From JBDTSW01 sp963758845 (GTDB taxonomy: Bacteria > Actinomycetota > Thermoleophilia > Solirubrobacterales > 70-9), in NCBI GenBank assembly GCA_963758845.1, contig CAVWWX010000002.1, positions 1,054,001-1,118,000 on the forward strand: a DNA stretch of 64,000 nt, in the 5' to 3' direction. Both the position numbers and the translations under genes were made by a program. The notes below the pieces were generated by a model that had not been told where the DNA came from, searched no databases, and saw only the letters and a list, made by a program, of their open reading frames with translations. Positions 12,479-20,929 of the stretch are shown here, one piece after another; the stretch's first letter is position 1; each line of letters opens with the position of its first letter.

Positions 12479-13391
12479 GACCCTAGGCTCCCCGGCCTCC
12501 CTGGTCTTCGTGGGGGGCACGGGGCGTAGCGGCACCCACATCCTCGGCCGGCTGCTGGGCAGCCACGCCCACTTCGCCGATGTGCCGATCGAGTCGCGCT
12601 TTCACTGCAACAAGCGCGGGATCGGAGACTTGCTGGAGGGGCGGGTGACCCTGACCGCCTTCATGGACAAGCTGCGGGGCTTCTGGTGGCACCGCGTGCG
12701 CGTGGACGACCAGCCGCGCGGGCTCTACAACCTGATGCGCCAGGCGGACTTCGACACGGCGGCCGACCGGTTCGAGCGCGGCTACCACGACGAGCCCGTG
12801 ACGGCCTGCCGCCGGCTGTTCGACGACCTGCTGTGGCCGGTCGCGGCGCTGCAGGGCAAGCCGGGGCTGGTGGAGATGAGCTCGCACAACATCAAGGAGG
12901 CCCAGACGCTCCGCCGGCTGTTCCCGGCCGCGCGCCACGTGCACACCGTCCGCGACGGGCGCGACGCCGCCTCGTCGGTGACGACCAAGACGTGGGGCCC
13001 GGAGCGCATCGTGCCGGCGATCGACTGGTGGGCCGACCGGCTGCGGGCGATCGACGCGGGCGTTCGCGGCGACACCGACGGGAGCTCGCACACGCTTGGC
13101 CCCGGCGAGCTCCACACGGTGGTCCTGGACGACCTGGTGGGGGGCGACCGCGAGAGCGCGTACGGCGCCCTGCTGGGTTTCTGCGGCGTCGCGGATGACG
13201 CCGGCGCCAGGGCGTTCTTCGATGGCGAGATGGGCGCCGGCGCCGCGCATCGCGGCCGCTGGAGCCGCGGCCTCGGCCCGCTGGCGGCCGCCCGGGTCCG
13301 CCGCAAGTACGAGCGCACGCTCCGCGCGCTCGCCGACGAGGAAAACCACGTGGCCGGCCCTCTGCTCGACGCCTACGAGCGGCTGGGATGA
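12453..13391 (+). CDS. PAPS-dependent sulfotransferase family protein (paralogue 2)
   Basis: 312 residues from the chosen ATG at 12453. The next upstream ATG (12438) lies inside the palindrome and would add five residues. The chosen start gives MSGGDS, matching the upstream paralogue. It has the PAPS-binding motif GGTGRSGTH and, in the second half, HVHTVRDGRDAASS. It shares VPIESRFHCN and the FWWHRVRV segment with the upstream gene, so the pair arose by tandem duplication, probably carrying the palindromic repeat with it. The stop overlaps the next start as ATGA, which implies coupled translation with the GT28-like gene. Substrate not identifiable. Confidence 0.85.
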   Translation: MSGGDSGGPTLGSPASLVFVGGTGRSGTHILGRLLGSHAHFADVPIESRFHCNKRGIGDLLEGRVTLTAFMDKLRGFWWHRVRVDDQPRGLYNLMRQADFDTAADRFERGYHDEPVTACRRLFDDLLWPVAALQGKPGLVEMSSHNIKEAQTLRRLFPAARHVHTVRDGRDAASSVTTKTWGPERIVPAIDWWADRLRAIDAGVRGDTDGSSHTLGPGELHTVVLDDLVGGDRESAYGALLGFCGVADDAGARAFFDGEMGAGAAHRGRWSRGLGPLAAARVRRKYERTLRALADEENHVAGPLLDAYERLG

Positions 13392-14947
13392 GCGCCGCCC
13401 AGCCCGGGCCCGGCGCCGGGCGCATCCTCTTCGTCTCGTCGAACGGGACGGGCTTGGGGCATCTGACGCGGTCGATGGCGATCGCCCGCAGGCTGACCAG
13501 CCTCGAGCCGCTTTTCCTGACCCTGTCGGGCGCCGCGCCGGTGGTTCGCGAGCAGGGCTTCCCGATCGAGTACGTGGCCTCCTATTCGACCCCCGGCGCC
13601 GGCAGCGACTGGCGCTGGTCGCGGCGACTGCGCGGCCGGCTTCGCGCGGCCTTCGCCGAGGCCGCGCCGGATGTCCTGGTGTTCGACGGTGCCCATCCGT
13701 ATCAGGGGCTGATCGACGCCCTGGGCGCCGCCCGCGGAGCGCGGCGCGTGTGGTGCCGGCGCCCGATGTGGCGCCCGGGCTCGAACCGCGGCGCCCTGGC
13801 GCGCGAGTCCTTCTTCGACGCCGTGCTCGAGCCCGGCGAGTTCGCCGCAAGCCAGGACCGGGGCGCGACCGTCGAGCGCCGGGACCGGGCGCGCGTGGTC
13901 GACCCGATCGTCTTCTGCGACGACGCCGACCTGCTCCCGCGCCAGGATGCGGCCGCCGAGCTGGGCCTCGACCCTGAGGCGACGTGCGTGCTGGTCAACC
14001 TGGGGCAGGGGCCCGAGGTGCGCGCGCTCGCCGAGCGGTGTGTTCGCGAACTGGCGGGCCGCGACGGTGTTCAGGTTGCGGTGCTCTCGTCGGCGATCGC
14101 GTCCGGCCTGGACCTCCCCGACGGCGTGGTGCACCTGCGCGCGACCTACCCCATCTCACGCTACTTCCGGGCGATCGACGGCGCGGTTGCTGCGGCGGGC
14201 TACAACGCCTACCACGAGCTGATCCGGTTCGGGATCCCGACGCTGTTCGCGCCCATGCGCCGCCAGACCGACGACCAGGCCGCACGCGCCCGCTTCGCGC
14301 AGGAGTCGGGCGTGGGGCTCGCGCTGGGCGATGGCGCGCCGCCCGAGCCCGCGCTCGAACGCCTGCTGGACCCGGCCCGGCGACAGGCCATGGCGGCGCG
14401 CCTCGCAGAGCTCCGGCCAGGGAACGGCGCGGGCGAGGCGGCGACGTGGCTCGAGGAGCTGGCGGCTGCCGAGTGCCCGGCGCGCGCGCCGGTCAGCCGC
14501 TGGCGCCGGTACCTGCGAAGCCCCGCGCGCTCGGTCCGGGCGGCCGCACCGTTTCTCGCACGGATGCCGGTGCACGCCGCGGCGTTCGTGAAGCAGACGA
14601 TCCAGCGCCCGCCGCCGCGCACGGTCGCCCTGGCCTTGGGGGTGGCACCGGGCGCCGCCGAGGCGATGGTCGCCGAGGTGCTGTCGCGTACGCCGGACGC
14701 CCCGGAGCGGGTGCTGGTGGTGAGCGATTCGCTGGAGCTCGCGGGGATGCGCCGGGCCGGGGTCGGCCACGAGCACGTGCCCGGGCCCGATGATCCGCAA
14801 GCTGTCCTCGCCGGCGCCCCCTACCCGGAGTTCGTGCGTCGGCGCCTGGAGCTGATCATGGCCGAGCGCAGGCGCCCCCGCCGCCTGGTGGCCGTGGGCG
14901 CTCAAGCCGCTTCGGTGCTGGCCTCCTTCGGTACCCTGAGCCGCTGA
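13388..14947 (+). CDS. GT28/MurG-like glycosyltransferase with C-terminal extension
   Basis: 519 residues. The N-terminal Rossmann half begins ILFVSSNGTGLGHLTRSM, like the glycine-rich loop of MurG-type enzymes that use UDP- or dTDP-sugars. The C-terminal donor-binding half has VAAAGYNAYHELIRFGIPTLF and the RRQTDDQAARA segment typical of the GT28 C domain. About 150 residues follow after residue 365, containing basic segments and a second alpha/beta-like portion (RVLVVSDSLELAGM); I do not recognise this extension. It starts within the stop of the second sulfotransferase (ATGA). It likely adds a sugar to a lipid-linked or surface glycan that neighbouring enzymes sulfate; that role is inferred. 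Confidence 0.75.
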   Translation: MSAAQPGPGAGRILFVSSNGTGLGHLTRSMAIARRLTSLEPLFLTLSGAAPVVREQGFPIEYVASYSTPGAGSDWRWSRRLRGRLRAAFAEAAPDVLVFDGAHPYQGLIDALGAARGARRVWCRRPMWRPGSNRGALARESFFDAVLEPGEFAASQDRGATVERRDRARVVDPIVFCDDADLLPRQDAAAELGLDPEATCVLVNLGQGPEVRALAERCVRELAGRDGVQVAVLSSAIASGLDLPDGVVHLRATYPISRYFRAIDGAVAAAGYNAYHELIRFGIPTLFAPMRRQTDDQAARARFAQESGVGLALGDGAPPEPALERLLDPARRQAMAARLAELRPGNGAGEAATWLEELAAAECPARAPVSRWRRYLRSPARSVRAAAPFLARMPVHAAAFVKQTIQRPPPRTVALALGVAPGAAEAMVAEVLSRTPDAPERVLVVSDSLELAGMRRAGVGHEHVPGPDDPQAVLAGAPYPEFVRRRLELIMAERRRPRRLVAVGAQAASVLASFGTLSR

Positions 14948-14976
14948 GCGCGAGGTGCCGGCGCCGTCAAGGCCCG

Positions 14977-15918
14977 GTGGCCGGCGGACCATCCATGGAG
15001 GCTCCAACCACCCCCACCATCGATCGCGGGGCGGGAGCCCCGGCAACTGCCGGGGCCGACGCCAACGGCGCCAGCCGGCGCGGTGCGCTGCCCAACCTGG
15101 TCGTCATCGGCGCCCAGAAGTGCGGCACCAGCGGCCTCCACTACCACCTGGGCCTGCACCCGGAGATCTCGATGTCGAAGCCGAAGGAGCTCAACTTCTT
15201 CATCGAGGAGCGCAACTGGCCGCGCGGTCCCGAGTGGTACAAGCGCCACTTCGATGCCGACGCCCGGATTCGCGGCGAGTCGTCGCCCAACTACACCGCC
15301 TATCCGCACCACCTCGGGGTGCCCGAGCGCATGCACTCGCTGATCGGAGACGCGAAGCTGATCTACGTGGTCCGTGACCCGCTGCTGCGGATCGCCTCGC
15401 ACTGGGTCCACAACTACGCCAAGCGCCGCGAGAAGGGCGACCTGGCGGCCACGCTCAGCCATCCCAACACCTCGTACTTGGTCCGCAGCCAGTACTTCAT
15501 GCAGCTTCAGCAGTTCCTGCGCTACTACGAGCGCGAGCAGATCCTGGTCTTCCAGCAGAGCGACTTCCGCCGCGAGCGAGCCGACAGCCTGCGACGGATC
15601 TTCGAGTTCCTGGAGGTGGACCCCGACTTCACGCACCCGAGCTTCGAGCGCGAGCGCCACGCCACCGCGCGCAAGACCCGGGCCACGCGCCTCGCGGCCC
15701 GGCTGGAGCGGATGAGCAAGAGCCGCCGCGGCCGGCTGCTGCCGCCGAAGGTGTGGTTCGCGCTGGACGAGCGCCTGCCGCTGCGCCGCCCGATCGAGCG
15801 CCCCGACGTTCGCGCCGCGCTCGACGACGAGGCGCTGCGGGTGCTGCGCGAGGACGCCGAGCGCCTGCGCGAGCTGGTCGGCCGCGACTTCGCAGGCTGG
15901 TCGATCTGGGAGACATGA
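14977..15918 (+). CDS. Sulfotransferase domain protein (third, divergent)
   Basis: 313 residues, PF00685-like. VVIGAQKCGTSGLHYHL near residue 45 is the PAPS 5'-phosphosulfate loop in the form seen in heparan/glycolipid-type and bacterial carbohydrate sulfotransferases. KLIYVVRDPLLRIASHW is the 3'-phosphate-binding strand-helix. GESSPNYTAYP is also typical. It is only distantly related to the two tandem sulfotransferases upstream. The first 35 residues are low-complexity and Ala/Gly-rich; ATG at 14995 is an alternative start. Its TGA stop overlaps the ATG of the flippase gene (ATGA), tying sulfation to export of a glycan. Confidence 0.85.
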   Translation: MAGGPSMEAPTTPTIDRGAGAPATAGADANGASRRGALPNLVVIGAQKCGTSGLHYHLGLHPEISMSKPKELNFFIEERNWPRGPEWYKRHFDADARIRGESSPNYTAYPHHLGVPERMHSLIGDAKLIYVVRDPLLRIASHWVHNYAKRREKGDLAATLSHPNTSYLVRSQYFMQLQQFLRYYEREQILVFQQSDFRRERADSLRRIFEFLEVDPDFTHPSFERERHATARKTRATRLAARLERMSKSRRGRLLPPKVWFALDERLPLRRPIERPDVRAALDDEALRVLREDAERLRELVGRDFAGWSIWET

Positions 15919-17987
15919 GCGGCGGGGCGGCCGAGTCCCGGCGTCCCGGCGGCTCGGGGGCTGTCCTCGGCTTCAACCTCATCTCGCTCAGCGGCGTCCA
16001 GGGCGTCGCGCTGCTCGGCAGCAACCTGCTTCAGCTCGGCACGATCGCGGCGGTCGCCGGGTTCCTCGGCGCCTCCGACCTGGGTCGCTACAGCCTGCTG
16101 CTCTTCCTCGGCGGCCTCCTGACGATGGTCTTCAGCCTGGCCGCGAAGCCGGGCACGATCCGCCGGACCTTCGGTGGCGGCGACGACGACGATGACGAAG
16201 ACGAGGACGAGGAGGCGATCGTGTCGGCGACCCCGAAGCGCTCGCTTGGCGCCGGCGTGCTCTGGTCCGCTGCGCTCGGGCTCGGGGCCTCGGCGCTAGT
16301 CGTCCTGCTTCGCGAGCCGATCGCCGACGTCCTGCTGGGAGACGCCTCCTACGCGGACGTGGTGCTCTGGGCCGGCGTCCTGGGTGGCTCCGGCGTGCTG
16401 TTCAAGCTCGCCTCGATCTCCCTGTGGTTCGAGCGCCGGCCCTCGGCGTTCCTGATCGCCGAGATCGGCCGCCCGCTGATGAGCCTGGCGGTGATGGTCC
16501 CGCTGTTGGCGGCGGGCGGCGAGCTGACCGACGCGATCGCCGGAGCGGCCGTGGGCAACATCTTCGGGGCGCTGCTCGCCACCGCGCTCCTGCGCGGGAG
16601 CTTCGAGCCCAACGTCGAGCCGGCGGAGGTGCTCGCGATCTTCAAGGGAGGGGGGAGGAGGGTCCCGATCGTGACCTCGATCTGGATCGTCCAGAACGCC
16701 GACGTCTTCCTGCTGTCGAGGTTCGTCGACGCCTCCGACCTGGGCATCTACGCGCTGGCATCCAAGGTGGGCCTGGTGGTCTCGTTCTTCCCGCAGGGCT
16801 TCCGGGTCGCGATGCGGCCGCTGCGCAAGAGCCCGGCGTTCAAGGCGGTGCGCTCGCAGTACGGCCGCTCCGTGGCCGACGGGCAGATCCTGGGCTACTT
16901 CGTCTTGGTCTGCATCAGCTCGGTGCTGGTGATGGTGCTGCTGGGCCAGTTCCTCGTCGACCTCGCTCCACCGGAGTTCGAGGACGCCGCGCCGCTGATC
17001 CCCCTGACGGCGGCGGGGCTGACGATGCCCGTGCTCTGGCGCACCATGCACGGCCAGACGGCGTGGCCGGGGAAGTCGCGCGCGACGTTCGTGGTCGCGA
17101 CCATGCTGGCCGCCGCCACGTTCGTGGGCGTCTGCCTGCTGCTGGCGCCGGAGATCGGGATCTACGCGGCGCCGGTGGCCATGCTCGTCGGCTTCAGCTT
17201 CCCGATCGCGTACTTCTTCGTGCGCTGCCAGCTCAGCCCGAACCGGCTCGACTTCCCCTACCGCGAGGTCGGGCGGGCGCTCCTGGCCGCGATCGTGATC
17301 GGGGTCGGGTTCCATCTCCTGCCGGACCTGCCGGCGGTCGCCGAGGCGGCGATCATCGCCGTGCTCCTCGGTCTCTATCTGCTGGCGCTCCTGGTGTTGC
17401 GCGTGATCCCCGAGAACCACTGGCCGGCGCTGAGCGAGATGGCGACCTCGATGCTCACCGGGCGCGCCGACCGCGTGAACCCGCGACGTGGGTTGCGAGT
17501 GCTCGACGCCGACGATCGCGAGCTCCTGCGGGTCGCCGTCTGCGAGCGGCTGCCTCCGGACGCCTTCGCCCGGCCGGCGCCCGTGCCCCGTCACATGCTG
17601 CGCCCGCACAAGCCGATGCCCCCGGAGGAGGACGGGACGATGGGCGGGCGTCTGATTTGGGCGCTGCGCGGCGCCGGGCGGGCGGGGGGCTCTCCGCTTC
17701 GCCGCCGCTCACACTGGGACAACGAGAACCTGGCCGAGTTCCTGTTCGCCGACGAGCCGCCCGCCGTGCGCAACGCCACCATGCGCCGCCTGCTCAGCGA
17801 CGGCGCCGACCCCGCCGACCTGCGGGCGCTGGAGGACCTGGTCACCCACCTGGCGCGGATCCCCGAGGACGCCTGGGAGGGAACCGTCGCGGCCGAGAGC
17901 GCCGTCGCTAGACGGCGCCGGGCGGCGGGCAGGCGCGGGCGCGAGGCGCTCTCGCGCGCCGCTCGGGCCATCGGCAGGAGGGTCTAG
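15915..17987 (+). CDS. Polysaccharide flippase-like membrane protein (MVF/Wzx type)
   Basis: 690 residues. About 12-14 membrane segments span residues 15-500 with the spacing of polysaccharide flippases (LGRYSLLLFLGGLLTMVF; VQNADVFLLSRFVDASDLGIYALASKVG). Such proteins move lipid-linked oligosaccharides across the membrane. An unusual run of Asp/Glu (about 75-90, DDDDDEDEDEE) sits in a loop. A cytoplasmic C-terminal region of about 180 residues, rich in Arg and Pro, is not part of the core family. The start overlaps the upstream sulfotransferase stop. It is the last gene of the glycan locus; the next gene is on the opposite strand. Confidence 0.8.
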   Translation: MSGGAAESRRPGGSGAVLGFNLISLSGVQGVALLGSNLLQLGTIAAVAGFLGASDLGRYSLLLFLGGLLTMVFSLAAKPGTIRRTFGGGDDDDDEDEDEEAIVSATPKRSLGAGVLWSAALGLGASALVVLLREPIADVLLGDASYADVVLWAGVLGGSGVLFKLASISLWFERRPSAFLIAEIGRPLMSLAVMVPLLAAGGELTDAIAGAAVGNIFGALLATALLRGSFEPNVEPAEVLAIFKGGGRRVPIVTSIWIVQNADVFLLSRFVDASDLGIYALASKVGLVVSFFPQGFRVAMRPLRKSPAFKAVRSQYGRSVADGQILGYFVLVCISSVLVMVLLGQFLVDLAPPEFEDAAPLIPLTAAGLTMPVLWRTMHGQTAWPGKSRATFVVATMLAAATFVGVCLLLAPEIGIYAAPVAMLVGFSFPIAYFFVRCQLSPNRLDFPYREVGRALLAAIVIGVGFHLLPDLPAVAEAAIIAVLLGLYLLALLVLRVIPENHWPALSEMATSMLTGRADRVNPRRGLRVLDADDRELLRVAVCERLPPDAFARPAPVPRHMLRPHKPMPPEEDGTMGGRLIWALRGAGRAGGSPLRRRSHWDNENLAEFLFADEPPAVRNATMRRLLSDGADPADLRALEDLVTHLARIPEDAWEGTVAAESAVARRRRAAGRRGREALSRAARAIGRRV

Positions 17988-18006
17988 CTGGGCCCCGCGG
18001 CCGTGC

Positions 18007-18558
18007 CTAATCGGCGCGGCGGATGATGATCTGGTCGGGCTCGATTGTGACCTCGACCTTGCGGTGGCCCTTCCAGTTCTCGGAGTAGACGGGGTCGGAG
18101 TCGACCGCGGGGTCCAGCCAGAGGCCGTATCCCTCGTCGTCGCCGTGGTCGAAGGTCGCCTCGAGGCCGGCGCCCGCGCGCTTGGGGCCGCGCCGCCGGC
18201 GTCGGCGGCGGCGGCGACCGCCCTGGCCCGAGCCGGCCTCATCCTCGCCGCGATCACGCTGCTCGGAGTCGCCGTCGCCCTCTTCCTCTGAGTCGGCGTC
18301 GTCCGAGGTCTCCTCCCCGTCCTCATCCTCCTCCTCGTCCTCGGCCTCCATCGTGGCCTCGATCTCGGCCTCGATCTCGTCGCGGAGGTCGAGGTCGTCG
18401 GCGGCCTCCTCGTCGGCGGAGAGGTCGTTGCGGCGGATGAAGTCGCGGAGCTCCGACGCCGAGACGTCCAGCTGATGGGCGATCCAGGCGTCCGTGCGCC
18501 CCTGGCGCACCCAGGCGCGGACCTGATTCAGCTGTGATCGCATCGGTTTGCGGGCCAT
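18007..18558 (-). CDS. HTH protein with acidic and poly-arginine tracts, unknown function
   Basis: 183 residues from ATG at 18558. Longer in-frame versions lack conserved character, and TAGGAT lies 11 nt before this ATG. Residues 1-50 look like a helix-turn-helix (QVRAWVRQGRTDAWIAHQLDVSASELRDFI). Next comes a strongly acidic stretch of about 60 residues, then a Gly/Arg segment with nine consecutive Arg, and finally an ordered-looking C-terminus (YSENWKGHRKVEVTIEPDQIIIRRAD). The mix of HTH, acid and poly-Arg suggests a nucleic-acid-binding regulator. It is divergent from csrA, about 190 nt away. I do not recognise a named family. Confidence 0.6.
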   Translation of the reverse strand: MARKPMRSQLNQVRAWVRQGRTDAWIAHQLDVSASELRDFIRRNDLSADEEAADDLDLRDEIEAEIEATMEAEDEEEDEDGEETSDDADSEEEGDGDSEQRDRGEDEAGSGQGGRRRRRRRRRGPKRAGAGLEATFDHGDDEGYGLWLDPAVDSDPVYSENWKGHRKVEVTIEPDQIIIRRAD

Positions 18559-18745
18559 TCGCGAGCGCGATCCTAACGGAACGCACCCCGAACTCATGCC
18601 CGGGGTCGCGGCTGGCAGACCGCTCGTGACGACCGTGACTACCGTGCCGAGGCAGGTGGCGCGGCCCGGAGGCCTAATGGTTATCTTGGGATGGACAACG
18701 CCGCGATGGGGGAAACGTCCCGGCGCCAACTCGAATGGAAGCGAG

Positions 18746-19033
18746 ATGCTGGTCCTCACCCGCAAGACCAATCAGAGCATCATGATCGGCGACGAGATCG
18801 AGGTCACGGTCCTCGCGGTGTCGCGTGAGAAGATCCGCCTGGGCATCACGGCTCCGCGCGAGGTGCCCGTCTTCCGCAAGGAGGTCTACCTCTCGATCAC
18901 CGGGGATGACGCCGAGGACGACGACGGCGAGAGCGACTCGGCGGAGGGGGACGACGACTTGCCAGCCGACGGCGACGGCAACTCGAGCGGGAAGACGGAA
19001 GCGGCTCTGGACGCTGTGGAGCGGGGCGCTTAG
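18746..19033 (+). CDS. csrA: Carbon storage regulator CsrA with acidic C-terminal tail
   Basis: CsrA is a small dimeric RNA-binding protein that usually blocks ribosome binding at GGA motifs. The start MLVLTRKTNQSIMIGDEI and the segment EKIRLGITAPREVPVFRKEVY are diagnostic and include the conserved N-terminal Leu-Thr-Arg and the second RNA-binding Arg in APREVP. The core is about 58 residues. It carries an extra tail of about 37 residues rich in Asp/Glu/Ser (DDAEDDDGESDSAEGDDD). Most CsrA proteins end at 60-75 residues; this one has 95. No flagellar genes are nearby. The upstream in-frame extension is not conserved, so ATG 18746 is chosen. Confidence 0.93.
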   Translation: MLVLTRKTNQSIMIGDEIEVTVLAVSREKIRLGITAPREVPVFRKEVYLSITGDDAEDDDGESDSAEGDDDLPADGDGNSSGKTEAALDAVERGA

Positions 19034-19037
19034 TCCG

Positions 19038-19277
19038 CTAGCCCATCAGCCAGGCGAGCGTCTCGAACATGACGATCGTCACCGTCACGACGGTGAACGA
19101 GAGCGCCACGAGGAGGGTGCCGAACGCGACCTTGCCGCGCGACTCGGCACTGGCGATCCGCCGCGCTTTGGAGCGGTTGACCGCACGCTGACGCAGCTGC
19201 TGACGCCGGCGCCGCTCGAGGGCGGCCTCCTGCGCGAACGCGGTCTCGTAGTCCGAGATGGTCTGCTGCATCCGCAT
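19038..19277 (-). CDS. Small single-pass membrane protein, unknown
   Basis: About 79 residues from ATG at 19277; ATG at 19271 is equally possible. The N-terminal half is a charged helix (AQEAALERRRRQQLRQRAVNRSK). The C-terminal half is one membrane segment (FGTLLVALSFTVVTVTIVMFETLAW). It is convergent with csrA, with 4 nt between stops. No family recognised. The layout, cytoplasmic coiled helix plus tail anchor, gives no function. Confidence 0.5.
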   Translation of the reverse strand: MRMQQTISDYETAFAQEAALERRRRQQLRQRAVNRSKARRIASAESRGKVAFGTLLVALSFTVVTVTIVMFETLAWLMG

Positions 19278-19351
19278 GACGGTGTCGAAAACTAGCAGAC
19301 GCTCACACATGGACAAACCGCTGCTCATATTGAGCCGTTCGTCACTAGGTG

Positions 19352-19882
19352 CTACGGCCCGCACGCCCCCCAGAGGCCCCGGCCGGCGTTCGCGGCGTCG
19401 CGTTCGAGGCGGTTGAGCAGCGGGGCCTTGTCCGTGTTGGGCTCGATCTCCAGCGTCCGCGCGTAGCCACCCTGCACCATCTCGGCGTTGATGAAGCGCT
19501 CGCCGACGTAGACGTAGGCCAGCAGGCGCCCGTAGCGGTCGCGCTCCTCGGCGCCCGTCACCAACCGCACGTCCTCACCCGCGACCAGCTCGTCGTTGCG
19601 CTCGCTGGCCTCCTTGCCGAAGCACTCGACGCCGATCGACGGGTCGACCTCCGGGGTGTCGATACCGATGTAGCGCACGCTCTCGTCCTTGCCCTCGACC
19701 GTCGCGTGGATCGTGTCGCCGTCGACGACCTCGGTCACGGGCGCCGTGACGGCCCGGCCGGACCCGCTGCCGCCCGAGTCCGCGTCCGAGCCGCCGTCGT
19801 CGCGGCCGGCGAGCAGGAGCACCGCGACCACCGCCGCCAACAGCAGCAGCGCGCCCATGCTGGGGCCCCTTGAGCCGAACAC
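19352..19882 (-). CDS. Secreted or membrane-anchored thermonuclease-family nuclease
   Basis: About 176 residues. One hydrophobic segment (MGALLLLAAVVAVLLLA) precedes a Gly/Ser/Asp-rich linker and then a staphylococcal-nuclease domain. VVDGDTIHATV, RYIGIDTPE and RDRYGRLLAYVYVG carry the catalytic Arg, the Asp/Glu Ca2+ ligands and the second Arg of the family. GGYARTL and GRGLWGAC are also typical. The enzyme would cut DNA or RNA outside the cell. GTG at 19882 is preferred because CAGGCT lies just before it; GTG at 19900 and ATG about 24 nt downstream are alternatives. Convergent or downstream relations with the neighbours suggest no operon. Confidence 0.85.
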   Translation of the reverse strand: MFGSRGPSMGALLLLAAVVAVLLLAGRDDGGSDADSGGSGSGRAVTAPVTEVVDGDTIHATVEGKDESVRYIGIDTPEVDPSIGVECFGKEASERNDELVAGEDVRLVTGAEERDRYGRLLAYVYVGERFINAEMVQGGYARTLEIEPNTDKAPLLNRLERDAANAGRGLWGACGP

Positions 19883-19939
19883 GGACCGAGCCTGCCACAC
19901 GCACCGGCCAACCCCGGCGGGCGCCGGGGCGCCCCGGCG

Positions 19940-20860
19940 CTAGGGGATCCGCGAGACGCTGGAGAGCATGATCTCCTTGATCTGCTCGATCGTCTCGAGG
20001 GCCTCGCTCCACTCGCGCTGCCAGACGTTGCGCCCGTAGATCACGCCCGAGCCACCGGCCTCCATGACGTAGCGCGTCTGCTGGAGGAGCTGGTCGTCGT
20101 CGACCTTCGATCCGCCCGACAGCACCACCAGCGAGCGGCCGGCCGACTCGACGACCTGGCGCACGGCCTCCTCCTGGGAGACCTCCATCTCGTTGTAGGG
20201 GGGCTGGGTGAGCTTGTCCTTCTCGGGGTCGATCTTCGGCATGTTGAGCTTGACGACGTCGGCGCCCATCTCCATCGCCATGCGGGCGGCGTAGTCGATC
20301 GCGTAGAAGGTCGACTGCCCGCCCTTCTTGTCGAGCGCGCCGCCGCGCGGGTAGGCCCACACCACGAGCGGCATGCCGAAGCGGTCGCAGTCCTGGCGGA
20401 CCTCGCGGAGCTGGGCCAGGTCCTCGTCCTGTCGGGGCGAGCCCACGTAGAGCGTGTAGCCGACGGCGTCGGCGCCCAGCCGCACGGCGTCCTCGACCGA
20501 GGAGTTGCACGTCGAGAGCGCGTCGTCGGAGGGCGGGATGTCCGTCTTGCCGTTGACCTTCAGAAGCAGCGGCACCTGTCCGGCGTAGTCCGGGTAGTAC
20601 TTCTCGGCCATGCCGATCTGGCAGGCGATCGCCGAGTAGCCGGCCTCGGCGGCCAGGCGGAACTGGTACTCGGGGTCCTTCGAAGCGGGGTTGGGGAAGA
20701 AGTCACGCGGGCCGTGCTCGATGCCCTGGTCGATCGGCAAGAGCAACAGGGTTCCGTTGCCGGGGCCGAACTCGAACAGCAGGCGGCGCAGGCGCGCGCG
20801 CTTGCCGGGGGCGAGGGTTGCCAACAGGGACTTCTGCTCGGTGGCGCTCTTGATCTCCAT
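19940..20860 (-). CDS. Class I fructose-bisphosphate aldolase, DhnA/archaeal type
   Basis: 306 residues. LLLPIDQGIEHGPRDFF near the N-terminus, GMPLVVWAYPRGG, and GADVVKLNMPKID with the Schiff-base lysine identify the DhnA/FbaB family. It cleaves fructose-1,6-bisphosphate to the two triose phosphates (or the reverse) without a metal. LSGGSKVDDDQLL and GGSGVIYGRNVWQRE are the C-terminal phosphate-binding motifs. ATG at 20860 follows TAACCT (20868-20873) by 7 nt, so a leaderless transcript is likely. Related LsrF-type aldolases exist, but the absence of lsr genes favours FBP aldolase. Glycolytic enolase lies 15 kb away and is not linked. Confidence 0.9.
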   Translation of the reverse strand: MEIKSATEQKSLLATLAPGKRARLRRLLFEFGPGNGTLLLLPIDQGIEHGPRDFFPNPASKDPEYQFRLAAEAGYSAIACQIGMAEKYYPDYAGQVPLLLKVNGKTDIPPSDDALSTCNSSVEDAVRLGADAVGYTLYVGSPRQDEDLAQLREVRQDCDRFGMPLVVWAYPRGGALDKKGGQSTFYAIDYAARMAMEMGADVVKLNMPKIDPEKDKLTQPPYNEMEVSQEEAVRQVVESAGRSLVVLSGGSKVDDDQLLQQTRYVMEAGGSGVIYGRNVWQREWSEALETIEQIKEIMLSSVSRIP

Positions 20861-20929
20861 GCAGTTCAGGTTAGCTGCCTGCGAGCCGGGGTAGCATCCG
20901 CAGCGCCGCCCACTTTGCGAGGCCCCGCC

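Noticed and set aside
12483..13850. Minus-strand open frame of about 455 codons over the sulfotransferase/GT28 region
   Set aside because: Low-complexity Arg/Ala/Pro product; the + strand genes carry PAPS-binding and GT28 motifs.
16296..17609. Long open frame on the minus strand (over 430 codons) opposite the flippase gene
   Set aside because: Its product is rich in His, Arg, Gln and Asp with no domain, typical of the reverse frame of a GC-rich gene. The + strand product has clear membrane segments and family features.
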